Part shown: positions 37,029-45,944 of the stretch, in pieces | How positions within the stretch are numbered: position 1 is the stretch's first letter | How the letters are laid out: every line of letters begins with the position of its first letter | Source: Segatella albensis DSM 11370 = JCM 12258 | Lineage (GTDB): Bacteria > Bacteroidota > Bacteroidia > Bacteroidales > Bacteroidaceae | Assembly: GCF_000426565.1 (NCBI RefSeq) | Contig: NZ_AUFP01000007.1 | Span: 62,001-126,000, forward strand | Direction of reading: 5' to 3' | Length of the DNA: 64,000 bases | The notes under the pieces: model-generated | The model's database searches: none | Told to the model about the DNA's origin: nothing | The model's input: the letters and a program-made list of their open reading frames with translations, nothing else | Translations under genes and position numbers: made by a program

Positions 37029-38210
37029 ATGAAAGAATTAGCTCTAAAGTACGGATGTAATCCAAACCAGAAGCCAGCTCGAATCTATATGGAGAACGGC
37101 GAACTTCCGGTTGAAGTTTTAAATGGTCGCCCTGGATATATCAATTTTCTGGACGCACTAAACAGTTGGCAGTTAGTAAAGGAACTGAAGGAGGCCACAG
37201 GTCTTCCTGCAGCAGCCAGTTTCAAGCATGTATCTCCTGCCGGTGCCGCAGTAGGACTCCCTTTAAGCGACACGCTCAAGAAGATATATTTCGTCGATGA
37301 CATCGATTTTGAACTAACTCCATTAGCAAGCGCATACGCTCGCGCACGTGGTGCTGATAGAATGTGCTCTTATGGTGATTTCTGCGCTCTAAGCGACACC
37401 TGCGACGAAGCTACAGCACGCCTTATCAAGCGAGAGGTAAGTGATGGTGTCATCGCTCCAGACTATACTCCAGAAGCACTCGAAATTCTCAAAAACAAGC
37501 GCAAGGGTACCTATAATGTTATCAAGATAGACCCTAACTATGTACCAGAGCCTGTAGAGCACAAACAGGTATATGGAATTACTTTCGAGCAAGGACGCAA
37601 TGAAATCAAGCTCAACGATCCTAAGCTATTCGAAAATATTCCTACACAAAACAAGACATTCAGCAAAGAAGCTATCCGTGATTTGATGATCAGTCTTATC
37701 ACTCTGAAATATACTCAAAGTAACTCTGTATGTTACGTAAAAGACGGACAGGCGATTGGTATCGGAGCTGGTCAACAGAGCCGTATCCACTGTACTCGTC
37801 TGGCAGGTAGCAAGGCCGATGAGTGGTGGTTACGTCAGTGTCCAAAGGTGATGAACCTTCCTTTCAAACCAGGTATCCGACGCGCCGATCGTGATAACAC
37901 CATCAATGTATATATCAGTGAAGAGTGGGAAGATGTATTGCGTGAAGGCACATGGCAACAGTTCTTCACAGAGAAGCCAGAGCCATTGACACGCGAAGAG
38001 AAAAAAGCATGGATTGCAAAGAATACAAATGTTGCCCTTGGCAGTGACGCATTCTTCCCATTCGGTGATAACATCGAACGCGCACATAAGAGTGGTGTAG
38101 AATATATTGCACAGGCAGGTGGCAGCATCCGCGATGATAATGTTATCGAAACCTGTGACAAATATGGCATCGCCATGGCATTCACTGGTGTTCGTTTGTT
38201 CCACCATTAA
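37029..38210 (+). CDS. purH: Stand-alone AICAR transformylase (C-terminal half of PurH)
   Basis: Transfers a formyl group from 10-formyl-THF to AICAR, the penultimate step of purine synthesis. The 393-residue protein is the AICARFT domain only: LKYGCNPNQKPARIY at the start, LNGRPGYINFLDALNSW near 33, the catalytic Lys-His in AASFKHVSPAGAAVG near 63-77, QSNSVCYVKDGQAIGIGAGQQSR near 238-260 and the end DNVIETCDKYGIAMAFTGVRLFHH. No cyclohydrolase domain is attached; that half is at 16264-16857. The frame extends to 36957, but the -7 box places the start at ATG 37029. A small basic protein gene follows after 11 bases. Confidence 0.94.
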   Translation: MKELALKYGCNPNQKPARIYMENGELPVEVLNGRPGYINFLDALNSWQLVKELKEATGLPAAASFKHVSPAGAAVGLPLSDTLKKIYFVDDIDFELTPLASAYARARGADRMCSYGDFCALSDTCDEATARLIKREVSDGVIAPDYTPEALEILKNKRKGTYNVIKIDPNYVPEPVEHKQVYGITFEQGRNEIKLNDPKLFENIPTQNKTFSKEAIRDLMISLITLKYTQSNSVCYVKDGQAIGIGAGQQSRIHCTRLAGSKADEWWLRQCPKVMNLPFKPGIRRADRDNTINVYISEEWEDVLREGTWQQFFTEKPEPLTREEKKAWIAKNTNVALGSDAFFPFGDNIERAHKSGVEYIAQAGGSIRDDNVIETCDKYGIAMAFTGVRLFHH

Positions 38211-38221
38211 TCTACTGTTAT

Positions 38222-38422
38222 ATGGCAGATGAATTTGATCAGATTCTTGAAGGCGGTATCGTCTTTAAAAGTGCCCCGAAAGGAGGCCCTAAAGAAGATA
38301 AGGTAAAGACCAAAGCCAAGAAGAAGAAGTACATTACGGGAGCGCACGGTAGCGGTTCTGCTCGACAAAAAGCAAAATATCGTCAGCAGAGAGCCAACCG
38401 AAAGTCTCAACGTAAGAAATAA
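38222..38422 (+). CDS. Small basic protein of unknown function
   Basis: A 66-residue protein with a short ordered start (ADEFDQILEGGIVFKSAP) and a highly basic remainder (about 20 Lys/Arg in the last 45 residues, ending NRKSQRKK). It could bind RNA or DNA, but there is no recognised family. It starts 11 bases after the AICAR transformylase stop and is followed by a long hairpin, so it is probably co-transcribed with that gene. Confidence 0.65.
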   Translation: MADEFDQILEGGIVFKSAPKGGPKEDKVKTKAKKKKYITGAHGSGSARQKAKYRQQRANRKSQRKK

Positions 38423-38434
38423 AATGTTTTCTAA

Positions 38435-38474
38435 AGGACCTTTCTTTTTAAGCGTGCTTAAAAAGAAAGGTCTT
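38435..38474. terminator. Long hairpin between convergent genes 38222 and 38492
   Basis: Two arms of 19 bases (38435-38453 and 38456-38474) pair almost perfectly around a two-base loop, with an A/T-rich centre (CTTTCTTTTTAAGC). There is no T-run beyond the stem on either side, so termination is likely but not of the textbook form. Confidence 0.65.
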
Positions 38475-38491
38475 AACATTATATGATATCA

Positions 38492-39694
38492 TTATTTTCC
38501 CTGTGCATAAAGATTGCGCTGAGAAGATAACTTGCCATTTACATTTAAAGTCAGTGTAGATTGCTGCAGAGATTTATTAGCATGATCAAATATCATAGCA
38601 GGATTTACTCGATGGCCTTTATAAAGCACCTCGAAATGCAAATGCTCCGTAGTAGCACGACCGGTACGACCAGTAAGTCCTATCACATCGCCAGCCTTTA
38701 CCTTCTGTCCCACAGACACCAAATTTTTTGACTGATGTCCGTAAAGAGTTTCAAAACCATAGGCATGCTTAATAACAACACATTTACCATATCCAAAATA
38801 CCAACCAGAACGGGTAACAACGCCATCAAAAGCTGCCAAGATCTTATCACCAGCACATGTCTTCACGTCAACACCAGAATGATTTCTACGCCCACCATAA
38901 GGACTAATCACATGACTACCAGCCAAAGGATATGCCCAATGTGACCGTTCTATATTAGAAAGATTGAGCTTAAATGCTGCATCATTGTCACTAGCCACCT
39001 CATCAGAAGGATCAAGACTTGTAATCGTCCTACGTTTTACAGAAACAACAGCAGCCATAGCCTTTGATTTTTTCTCATCAGAAACAACAGATACACGAAC
39101 ATGACGACCTAACTTCTTACAAGTTAGAACTTGTTTACGAAGGCGATGACTATTTAAATCCAGAACAGTCTCAGGATTTATCTTGCCACCATTAATCATA
39201 ATCGAGAAATCACAATAGGCCTTACCATTCTTTTCACCTACGATAGCAATAGTATTACCCGATTTTACATGCTTTCCGACTTCAACAAGATTCTGTGCAT
39301 TATTGGCATATACAGTCTCCAATCCATTATCATGGCGAATAACTATAACATTACCCATATTTCCAACTTTACAAGACAAGCGCACGACACCATCAAACAT
39401 GGCTCTTACCGCGTCACCTTTAGATGTTGTTATCTCAACAATATGATTAGGTAGAAGTTTAGCTTTACCTACTGGTAAAGGAAAAGAATATTCACGTTCA
39501 CTAAGAACGGCAAAATTAATATCAATAGTATTGCTTCGGTCGAATAATCCAGTCGTCGCAATACTAATCTGCTGCTGTTCAGCAGTAGAGAAATTGTCTT
39601 TAACGGGAGCAAAAGCTGATGTCGTCACGATGACAGCTGCCGCCACAAAGACCTGTCGCATTTTCATCTTCATTTTCGCAAAAGGTTTTAACAT
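38492..39694 (-). CDS. M23 (LytM-type) peptidase with a degenerate N-terminal M23-like domain
   Basis: A 400-residue exported protein (hydrophobic signal VFVAAAVIVTTSAFA after a basic start) with two M23-like barrels. The second (about 245-375) has the active metal site HSGVD and HLHFE, plus SPYGGRR, so it should be a zinc endopeptidase cutting peptidoglycan cross-links. The first (about 70-185) keeps the fold landmarks (RAMFDGVVRLSC, NVIVIRHDNGLETVYANN, VKSGNTIAIVG) but lacks the His/Asp ligands. Alternative starts at residues 8, 10 and 12 are equally possible. Likely an envelope hydrolase or its activator. Confidence 0.9.
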   Translation of the reverse strand: MLKPFAKMKMKMRQVFVAAAVIVTTSAFAPVKDNFSTAEQQQISIATTGLFDRSNTIDINFAVLSEREYSFPLPVGKAKLLPNHIVEITTSKGDAVRAMFDGVVRLSCKVGNMGNVIVIRHDNGLETVYANNAQNLVEVGKHVKSGNTIAIVGEKNGKAYCDFSIMINGGKINPETVLDLNSHRLRKQVLTCKKLGRHVRVSVVSDEKKSKAMAAVVSVKRRTITSLDPSDEVASDNDAAFKLNLSNIERSHWAYPLAGSHVISPYGGRRNHSGVDVKTCAGDKILAAFDGVVTRSGWYFGYGKCVVIKHAYGFETLYGHQSKNLVSVGQKVKAGDVIGLTGRTGRATTEHLHFEVLYKGHRVNPAMIFDHANKSLQQSTLTLNVNGKLSSQRNLYAQGK

Positions 39695-39739
39695 TAGAGG
39701 TTAAACATAACGAAGTAAATAATCTTCGCACAACATTTA

Positions 39740-40519
39740 TTATTTCAAGAGTATACCGGTGAAAATTCTACCCGATTCCTTTCCCAAGCGTCGAGCAGAA
39801 AAGAATTCTTCCGGCTGAGAATATGTACATATACCTGACATGTAAATATTTGCGGGAATAACCCCTGCACATTCAAGTTGAATTCGATTACATTCAGGCA
39901 AATCAATATGCCATTTATTATACATTTTCGCAATTCTGCTCATATCAAAACCAGCATGAGCGAATTCATCATACACTTCCTGTCCCACCTCAAAAGCATA
40001 TAACGAAATACCAGGTCCGATAACAGCTTTTATATCTTTAGGATCAGTCTGATAACCATACTGCATTTCCACAACAGCCTTTTCTACGATACGAGCAACA
40101 GTACCTCGCCATCCTGCATGAACAGCTGCAGCAGCATGATGTTTTTCATCATATAATAGTACTGGGATACAATCTGCTGTTGATACCCCAACACATACAC
40201 CTAATTCGTTTGTCATCACGCAATCCACACCTTCAAGAAGCATCTTGCGCGCATTCACCGGCAATTGAAAGTAATTTCCGGTAATCATTCGGCACACAGT
40301 ATCATGAGTTTGATGAGACTGAATAATATGATCCTCATCCACTCCCAGTACCTGTGCCAAAGATCTACGATTTGCTACGATGCATGACAAATCATCGCCA
40401 CAAAAACAGTTAATATTGAATTCACCGTAACTACCACTACTCTCCCCACCCTTACGTGTCGTCGAGAATGCCGTTACAGCATTTCCTAAGTCAAAATATT
40501 TTAAAACCGGTTTCGTCAT
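39740..40519 (-). CDS. pgeF: Purine nucleoside phosphorylase-type laccase-domain protein (YfiH)
   Basis: A YfiH/DUF152 protein of 259 residues; E. coli YfiH (PgeF) edits peptidoglycan precursors and human FAMIN acts on purine nucleosides. Seen: AFSTTRKGGESSGSYGEFN near 16, the metal-site HQTHDTVCRM near 75, STADCIPVLLYD near 115 and VHAGWRGTVARI near 132. The frame is open far into obg (to 40639); Met at 40519 sits 13 bases past the obg stop, and Met 40540 would overlap it by eight bases. Either start is possible; I chose the non-overlapping one. Co-transcribed with obg. Confidence 0.88.
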   Translation of the reverse strand: MTKPVLKYFDLGNAVTAFSTTRKGGESSGSYGEFNINCFCGDDLSCIVANRRSLAQVLGVDEDHIIQSHQTHDTVCRMITGNYFQLPVNARKMLLEGVDCVMTNELGVCVGVSTADCIPVLLYDEKHHAAAAVHAGWRGTVARIVEKAVVEMQYGYQTDPKDIKAVIGPGISLYAFEVGQEVYDEFAHAGFDMSRIAKMYNKWHIDLPECNRIQLECAGVIPANIYMSGICTYSQPEEFFSARRLGKESGRIFTGILLK

Positions 40520-40532
40520 AAAGCCATGTCGA

Positions 40533-41717
40533 TTACTCATCCGTATCGACATCTTCATATTCGAAGTCTTCCAAGTCGTCAGCATCTTCGATATCATCAT
40601 CATCGAGATACTCAATATCATCATCTTCACCTTCTGCATGAAGTTCGGCTTGGAAATTATTCATATCTTTATCACGATGTACGAGGGTGTCTTCAGATGT
40701 AATCTCCTGAAGTTTATTACTCTCGCTATTCAACTCTCTCCATAAAACATCTTTCAGTTCATCGATGCCCTTACCCGTTACAGAAGAAATAAATACAACA
40801 GGAAGATCATCCGGGAGAGTTTCCTGAAGCATCTCGATCAGCTCTTCATCCAGCAAATCACTCTTTGTGACAGCAAGCACACGATGCTTGTCAAGCATTT
40901 CCGGATTAAATTGCTTCAGTTCATTCAACAGCACCTCATAATCGTGCTTAATATCATCGGTATCACCCGGCACCATAAAAAGCAACAGAGAGTTGCGTTC
41001 GATATGACGCAGGAATCTAAGTCCAAGACCTTTACCCTCACTGGCACCTTCGATGATACCCGGGATATCAGCCATTACGAAAGACTTATTATCATGATAA
41101 CCAACAATACCGAGTGATGGTTCCAACGTAGTAAATGGATAATTGGCGATCTTTGGACGAGCACTCGACACTGAAGAAAGCAATGTAGACTTACCAGCAT
41201 TAGGGAATCCTACCAAACCCACATCAGCCAACAACTTCAACTCGAGGATGATCGTCATCTCTTCCATTGGTTCTCCTGGTTGTGCATATCGAGGAGCCTG
41301 GTTTGTAGAAGTACGGAACTGGAAGTTTCCTAAACCGCCACGACCACCTTTCAGTAAGAGCACCTCTTGTCCATCGTAGGTCACATCACATACATACTTA
41401 CCCGTTTCGGCATTATAAACCACGGTACCACACGGTACATCAATATAAACATCCTTACCGTTGGTACCATGGCATTTATCACGTCCGCCATTACCGCCAT
41501 GCTCGGCATACACGTGACGTTGATATTTCAAATGCAGCAATGTCCAATAATTATGGTTGCCGCGAAGATAAATGCTGCCTCCATGACCGCCATCGCCACC
41601 ATCAGGACCACCGTTTGGTTGATACTTCACGTGGCGAAGGTGCATAGAGCCCCGGCCACCCTTACCAGAGCGGCAGTAGATTTTAACGTAATCGACGAAA
41701 TTGGATTCAACAGCCAT
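40533..41717 (-). CDS. obg: Obg-family GTPase (ribosome assembly)
   Basis: Essential GTPase involved in 50S assembly and stress control. The 394-residue protein has the glycine-rich Obg fold (1-158, with [13 protein letters not shown] and [12 protein letters not shown]), then the GTPase domain: G1 [11 protein letters not shown] near 166, G2/G3 [16 protein letters not shown] near 212 and G4 TKSDLL near 285. After residue about 340 it carries a strongly acidic tail ([20 protein letters not shown]) instead of a structured OCT domain. Neighbours are adk upstream and pgeF downstream on the same strand. Confidence 0.96.
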   Translation of the reverse strand: MAVESNFVDYVKIYCRSGKGGRGSMHLRHVKYQPNGGPDGGDGGHGGSIYLRGNHNYWTLLHLKYQRHVYAEHGGNGGRDKCHGTNGKDVYIDVPCGTVVYNAETGKYVCDVTYDGQEVLLLKGGRGGLGNFQFRTSTNQAPRYAQPGEPMEEMTIILELKLLADVGLVGFPNAGKSTLLSSVSSARPKIANYPFTTLEPSLGIVGYHDNKSFVMADIPGIIEGASEGKGLGLRFLRHIERNSLLLFMVPGDTDDIKHDYEVLLNELKQFNPEMLDKHRVLAVTKSDLLDEELIEMLQETLPDDLPVVFISSVTGKGIDELKDVLWRELNSESNKLQEITSEDTLVHRDKDMNNFQAELHAEGEDDDIEYLDDDDIEDADDLEDFEYEDVDTDE

Positions 41718-41745
41718 ATATCAAATTTAAATAGTTCGAAATTAA

Positions 41746-42324
41746 TTAATCAGCAAGTGCATCAATAACCTGGCAGATACGACCAAAGATATCGTCTACA
41801 GTGCCAAGACCTTCTACATGATGATGAATACCTTCTTTCTCATACCAGTCGATCAAAGGTGAAGTCTGTGTATGATAAACGTTAAGACGCTTCTTAATAG
41901 TCTCTTCGTTATCATCGCTACGACCACTTTCCTTACCACGATTGATAAGACGAGTCATCAATTCATCCTCTGGCACAGCAAGTTCAATCATTGCAGCCAC
42001 CTTGTGACCACGCTCTGCTAACATCTTCTTAAGAGCCTCAGCTTGTGGGATAGTACGAGGGAAACCATCAAAGATTACACCCTTATGTTCTTTGCCAAAT
42101 GTATCATATACGCTTGCAAGGATGTCTACCATCAATGCATCAGGAATCAACTGACCATTGTCAATATAACCTTTAGCAGTCTTGCCTAATTCTGTACCAT
42201 TCTTAATCTCATTACGGAGCACGTCTCCTGTAGAGATATGACCGAAGCCATACTTTTCGATCATCTTGTCGCTCTGTGTACCTTTACCAGCACCTGGAGC
42301 ACCGAAAATTACAATATTCTTCAT
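41746..42324 (-). CDS. adk: Adenylate kinase (short type)
   Basis: Interconverts ATP + AMP and 2 ADP. The 192-residue protein has P-loop GAPGAGKGTQ at 8-17, STGDVLR near 31, FDGFPRTIPQAEAL near 82 and RLINRGKESGR near 120. It is a short form: the LID is a loop without the zinc-finger insert of long bacterial enzymes, as usual in Bacteroidota. Lies between hpt and obg on the same strand, 27 bases after hpt. Confidence 0.97.
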   Translation of the reverse strand: MKNIVIFGAPGAGKGTQSDKMIEKYGFGHISTGDVLRNEIKNGTELGKTAKGYIDNGQLIPDALMVDILASVYDTFGKEHKGVIFDGFPRTIPQAEALKKMLAERGHKVAAMIELAVPEDELMTRLINRGKESGRSDDNEETIKKRLNVYHTQTSPLIDWYEKEGIHHHVEGLGTVDDIFGRICQVIDALAD

Positions 42325-42351
42325 TATTATTTTAGATAAGTGTAAATTTGC

Positions 42352-42891
42352 TTAATCTTCATCAAGTACATAGATATCACGAAGATTTCTACCTTGCTGA
42401 TCATAATCAAGACCATAACCTACGATAAAGTCATTAGGTATCTCCATCGCCGCATACTCTATATTCAATGGAACCTGAAGTTTTCCAGGCTTAAGCAGCA
42501 ATGTGCAGATATGAATAGACTTTGGGTTACGAGTACCTAGGCTCTCTACCATACGTTTCATTGTGAAACCGGTATCAACGATATCTTCTACGATAACGAC
42601 AGTACGACCTGCCAGATCTTCGTTCAATCCGATTACTTCCTTAATCTTACCCGTTGAAGTTGTACCTTGATAAGAGGCAAGCTTAACAAACGAGATTTCA
42701 CAAGGAATCGTAATATTGCGCATCAAATCAGCTGCAAAGATAAAAGAACCATTGAGAACAGCAAGAAGCAATGGGTTCTTACCATCCATGTCTTTATTAA
42801 TCTTCTCGGCTACTGCTTTTACGCGCTCTTGAATATCAGACTCCGGAATGAATGTCTTAAAGGTTTTGTCCTTGATTTTAACTTTGCTCAT
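42352..42891 (-). CDS. hpt: Hypoxanthine phosphoribosyltransferase
   Basis: Salvages hypoxanthine (and probably guanine) to the nucleotide using PRPP. The 179-residue protein has the PRPP loop VVIVEDIVDTGFTM near 100, ISFVKLASYQGT near 67 and the C-terminal DFIVGYGLDYDQQGRNL. The frame is open to 43038, but those codons overlap the nnr start on the other strand and precede the promoter, so ATG 42891 is used. Leads the hpt-adk-obg-pgeF run. Confidence 0.95.
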   Translation of the reverse strand: MSKVKIKDKTFKTFIPESDIQERVKAVAEKINKDMDGKNPLLLAVLNGSFIFAADLMRNITIPCEISFVKLASYQGTTSTGKIKEVIGLNEDLAGRTVVIVEDIVDTGFTMKRMVESLGTRNPKSIHICTLLLKPGKLQVPLNIEYAAMEIPNDFIVGYGLDYDQQGRNLRDIYVLDED

Positions 42892-42914
42892 GATGTGATA
42901 AAATATATTTGGTG

Positions 42915-42949
42915 CAAAATTACTAAAAATATACCAAACGATGGGCAAA
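42915..42949 (-). promoter_or_regulatory. Promoter for hpt-adk-obg-pgeF
   Basis: Minus-strand -7 TAATTTTG (42922 to 42915) with TTTG at 42949-42946 (spacer 23) or 42938-42935 (too close). It overlaps the divergent nnr promoter region. Confidence 0.5.
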
Positions 42950-42966
42950 GATTTGAGTAAATTTCG

Positions 42967-42974
42967 TATTTTTG
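42967..42974 (+). promoter_or_regulatory. -7 box for nnr
   Basis: TATTTTTG, seven bases before ATG 42982, implying an almost leaderless mRNA. No ideal -33 box is seen. Confidence 0.5.
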
Positions 42975-42981
42975 CACTCAT

Positions 42982-44499
42982 ATGAAGATTTTTACTAGTG
43001 CTCAGATTCATGAGCTTGACAAATATACTATAGAACACGAGCCTATCTCTTCCATCGATCTGATGGAAAGAGCAGCAAAAGCTTTATCCCGTGCTATAGA
43101 GGAGGAATGGACCAACCGCACACCTATTGTCGTGTTCGCGGGTCCTGGAAACAATGGTGGCGATGCTTTGGCAATTAGCAGAATATTGGCCGAGGACGGA
43201 TATTCGGTCAGTGTTTTTCTTTTCAATGTGTTGAATCACCTTTCGGAGGATTGTGCTGCCAACAAGCAACGCCTCATTGATGGGAAAAAGGTAAAATCAT
43301 TTACAGAAATCACATTAAACTTCGATCCACCTGAGCTCACCACTGACACGTTAGTCATCGACGGTCTCTTTGGTAGTGGCCTCAACAAGCCTCTAGCAGG
43401 TGGATTCGCAGCAATGGTAAAATATATCAACCAAAGTTCCGCACAGGTTGTAAGCATTGACATTCCATCGGGATTGATGTGCGAAGATAACACATACAAC
43501 ATTCACCAGAATATCATTCATGCTGACCTGACTCTCACTTTGCAGCAAAAGAAGTTATCGATGTTGCTGGCAGATAATCAAGCATATATCGGAAGGTTAA
43601 AAGTCCTAGACATTCGTCTTTCACCAACTTACATCTCTGCTACCGACAGTCAGTATCGCATTCTTGAAGAAAGCGACATCCGTTCCCGAATACTTAACCG
43701 AAATGACTTTGCACACAAGGGTTCCATGGGGTCGGCATTAATTATTGCTGGTAGCTACGGGATGGCGGGAGCTGCTGTACTTTGTACAAAAGCTTGCTTG
43801 CGAAGTGGAGCAGGAAAGGTATATACACATACCCCACGCCGCAACTACGACATCATGCAGATTTCTGTTCCCGAAGCTATATTACAAACTGATCACGAAG
43901 AAACTTATTTCTCAGAAACGGTAGATACAGAGGCTTATAATGCCATGGCAATAGGTCCAGGACTTGGTATGCAGGAAAATACTGCTATCACGCTTATTTC
44001 ACAGATTCGTAGAGCTACATGTCCTATGGTCATCGATGCTGACGCCATCAACATATTAGGCAATCATCGTGCATGGATACAACAGTTGCCTAAAGACATC
44101 ATCCTTACTCCGCATCCTAAAGAATTTGACCGACTTGCGGGGGCCACAAGCAATGGATGCTACGACAGACTGCACCGAGCACAACAGATGGCTGAGCATC
44201 TACAGGCATATATTATCCTGAAAGGTCACTATTCTGCCCTCTGTATGCCTGATGGGCATATCGAATTCAACCCAACAGGAAATAGCGGAATGGCAACAGC
44301 AGGAAGTGGAGACGTGCTCACGGGTATCATCACAGCCTTACTGGCACGAGGATATAGCGAAGCTGATGCATGTAGAGTAGGTATGTATCTACATGGACTT
44401 GCCGGTGATTTAGCAGCGAAAGACCTCGGTAAGGAAAGCCTTATCGCTAGCGATATCATAGCATATTTACCACAAGCTTTTCTCAGGGTGAATGAATAA
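42982..44499 (+). CDS. nnr: Bifunctional NAD(P)H-hydrate epimerase / dehydratase
   Basis: Repairs hydrated NADH and NADPH. The 505-residue protein has an N-terminal epimerase (YjeF_N, about 1-215) with FAGPGNNGGDALAISR near 51 and VIDGLFGSGLNKPL near 122, and a C-terminal ADP-dependent dehydratase (about 225-505) with the nucleotide-site GSMGSALIIAGSYGMAGAA near 250, GPGLGMQEN near 325 and TAGSGDVLTGIITALLARG near 437. Both halves look complete. Divergent from hpt and followed by its own terminator. Confidence 0.96.
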   Translation: MKIFTSAQIHELDKYTIEHEPISSIDLMERAAKALSRAIEEEWTNRTPIVVFAGPGNNGGDALAISRILAEDGYSVSVFLFNVLNHLSEDCAANKQRLIDGKKVKSFTEITLNFDPPELTTDTLVIDGLFGSGLNKPLAGGFAAMVKYINQSSAQVVSIDIPSGLMCEDNTYNIHQNIIHADLTLTLQQKKLSMLLADNQAYIGRLKVLDIRLSPTYISATDSQYRILEESDIRSRILNRNDFAHKGSMGSALIIAGSYGMAGAAVLCTKACLRSGAGKVYTHTPRRNYDIMQISVPEAILQTDHEETYFSETVDTEAYNAMAIGPGLGMQENTAITLISQIRRATCPMVIDADAINILGNHRAWIQQLPKDIILTPHPKEFDRLAGATSNGCYDRLHRAQQMAEHLQAYIILKGHYSALCMPDGHIEFNPTGNSGMATAGSGDVLTGIITALLARGYSEADACRVGMYLHGLAGDLAAKDLGKESLIASDIIAYLPQAFLRVNE

Positions 44500-44530
44500 A
44501 TTGCCCTGCCCCCGATAAAGCCTATATTAT

Positions 44531-44580
44531 AATAAGTCTAAGACAAGATTCTTTTAAAGAAATGTCTTAGACTTTTTATT
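44531..44580 (+). terminator. Intrinsic terminator after nnr
   Basis: A 12-bp stem (44534-44545 AAGTCTAAGACA with 44563-44574) around a 17-base loop, followed by a T-rich tail. Confidence 0.85.
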
Positions 44581-44584
44581 ATAG

Positions 44585-44628
44585 AAAAAAAATAAAAGGC
44601 AGAAACGATTTACATCATTTCTGCCTTT
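44585..44628 (-). terminator. Intrinsic terminator after fba
   Basis: AAAAGGCAGAAA (44594-44605) pairs with TTTCTGCCTTT (44618-44628); on the minus strand it is followed by a T-rich run (complement of 44585-44592). It lies about 55 bases beyond the fba stop. Confidence 0.85.
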
Positions 44629-44681
44629 CTTTTTATTTATCCTCAACGTGAATTATCACGTCATGACATAATCTAAAACAA

Positions 44682-45695
44682 TTAGTCGAGGTTAGCAAGC
44701 TTGTTGTCTGAACCAAGAACGTCAACGATCTTGTGCTTGTACATATCTGTCATGTACTGACGAGCTACCTTACCATACTGACGTGGGTCGAAGTAATCTG
44801 GGTGCTGAGCCAAAGTCTCACGAACACCAGCTGTGTAAGCCAGACGAGAGTCAGAGTCGATATTGATCTTGCAAACTGCGCTCTTAGAAGCCTGACGAAG
44901 CTGATCCTCAGGGATACCAATAGCGTTAGGCAACTTACCACCGAACTTGTTGATAATCTCAACATACTCCTGAGGAACAGAAGAAGAACCGTGAAGAACG
45001 ATAGGGAAACCAGGAAGCTTCTTCTCGATCTCAGCAAGAACATCGAATGCCAATGGAGGAGGAACGAGCTTACCAGTCTTAGGATCCTTAGTACACTGCT
45101 CTGGAGTGAACTTGTAAGCACCGTGAGAAGTACCGATAGAGATAGCAAGGCTATCGCAACCTGTACGAGTAGCGAAGTCGATTACTTCCTCTGGCTTTGT
45201 GTAGTGGCTCTCAGCAGCAACTACTTCATCCTCAACACCAGCGAGGACACCAAGCTCAGCCTCAACTGTTACATCGTGAGCGTGAGCATATTCTACTACC
45301 TTCTTTGTCAATGCGATATTCTCCTCATAAGGAAGTGCAGAACCATCGATCATTACAGAAGAGAAGCCCATATCTACACAACTCTTGCAGAGCTCGAAGC
45401 TATCTCCGTGATCAAGGTGAAGTACAATTTCAGGAGCCTTGCAACCAAGTTCCTTAGCATACTCTACAGCACCCTCTGCCATGTAGCGAAGAAGTGTAGC
45501 GTTAGCATAATTACGTGCACCCTTAGAAACCTGAAGGATTACAGGTGACTTCAATTCTGAAGAAGCTGCGATAATAGCCTGAAGCTGCTCCAAGTTATTG
45601 AAGTTGAATGCAGGGATTGCATAACCACCGTTTACGGCTCTCTTGAACATCTCGCGTGTATTTACGAGACCTAATTCTTTGTAACTAACTGCCAT
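44682..45695 (-). CDS. fba: Class II fructose-bisphosphate aldolase
   Basis: Zinc-dependent glycolytic aldolase. The 337-residue protein shows PAFNFNNLEQLQAI near 26, the zinc-site HLDHGDSFE near 92, SSVMIDGSALPYEENI near 113, VEAELG near 144, and GSSSVPQEYVEIINKFGG near 238 before the phosphate-binding end. Codon use is strongly biased (for example GCT/GAG-type highly expressed set), as expected for a glycolytic gene. It is monocistronic with a near-perfect promoter and its own terminator. Confidence 0.96.
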   Translation of the reverse strand: MAVSYKELGLVNTREMFKRAVNGGYAIPAFNFNNLEQLQAIIAASSELKSPVILQVSKGARNYANATLLRYMAEGAVEYAKELGCKAPEIVLHLDHGDSFELCKSCVDMGFSSVMIDGSALPYEENIALTKKVVEYAHAHDVTVEAELGVLAGVEDEVVAAESHYTKPEEVIDFATRTGCDSLAISIGTSHGAYKFTPEQCTKDPKTGKLVPPPLAFDVLAEIEKKLPGFPIVLHGSSSVPQEYVEIINKFGGKLPNAIGIPEDQLRQASKSAVCKINIDSDSRLAYTAGVRETLAQHPDYFDPRQYGKVARQYMTDMYKHKIVDVLGSDNKLANLD

Positions 45696-45746
45696 AATTT
45701 TGTTATATTTAAAAAATGAATAGTCTTGTTTAAACTAAACCGATTG

Positions 45747-45777
45747 CAAATTTAACATATTATTTTCGGTTGACAAA
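45747..45777 (-). promoter_or_regulatory. sigma-ABfr-type promoter for fba
   Basis: Minus-strand -7 TAAATTTG (45754 to 45747) and -33 TTTG (45777 to 45774), spacer 19 bp, 50 bases before the ATG. Confidence 0.78.
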
Positions 45778-45944
45778 AATATCATTGTTTTTTAATGTTG
45801 CAATCAAGTTAAAATGGTTAATTATCCTTTAAATAAGATGTAATTCTTTAGATTTTGCAAACTGCGTCTTACAAATCTATAGTTTTGTTTGTTTCTTCAT
45901 TCTATTCTCTTGCAAATTCTGTATGCGCTCTTATTGTTAACTCC

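Noticed and set aside
37830..38207. Two overlapping minus-strand frames of 116-125 residues
   Set aside because: Both are antisense to the AICAR transformylase 3' end without any supporting signal.
42892..43038. N-terminal extension of Hpt
   Set aside because: It overlaps the divergent nnr start and its promoter region; the family N-terminus begins at 42891.
44733..45548. 271-residue open frame on the plus strand
   Set aside because: It is antisense to fba; the long open frame follows from the biased codon use of a highly expressed gene.
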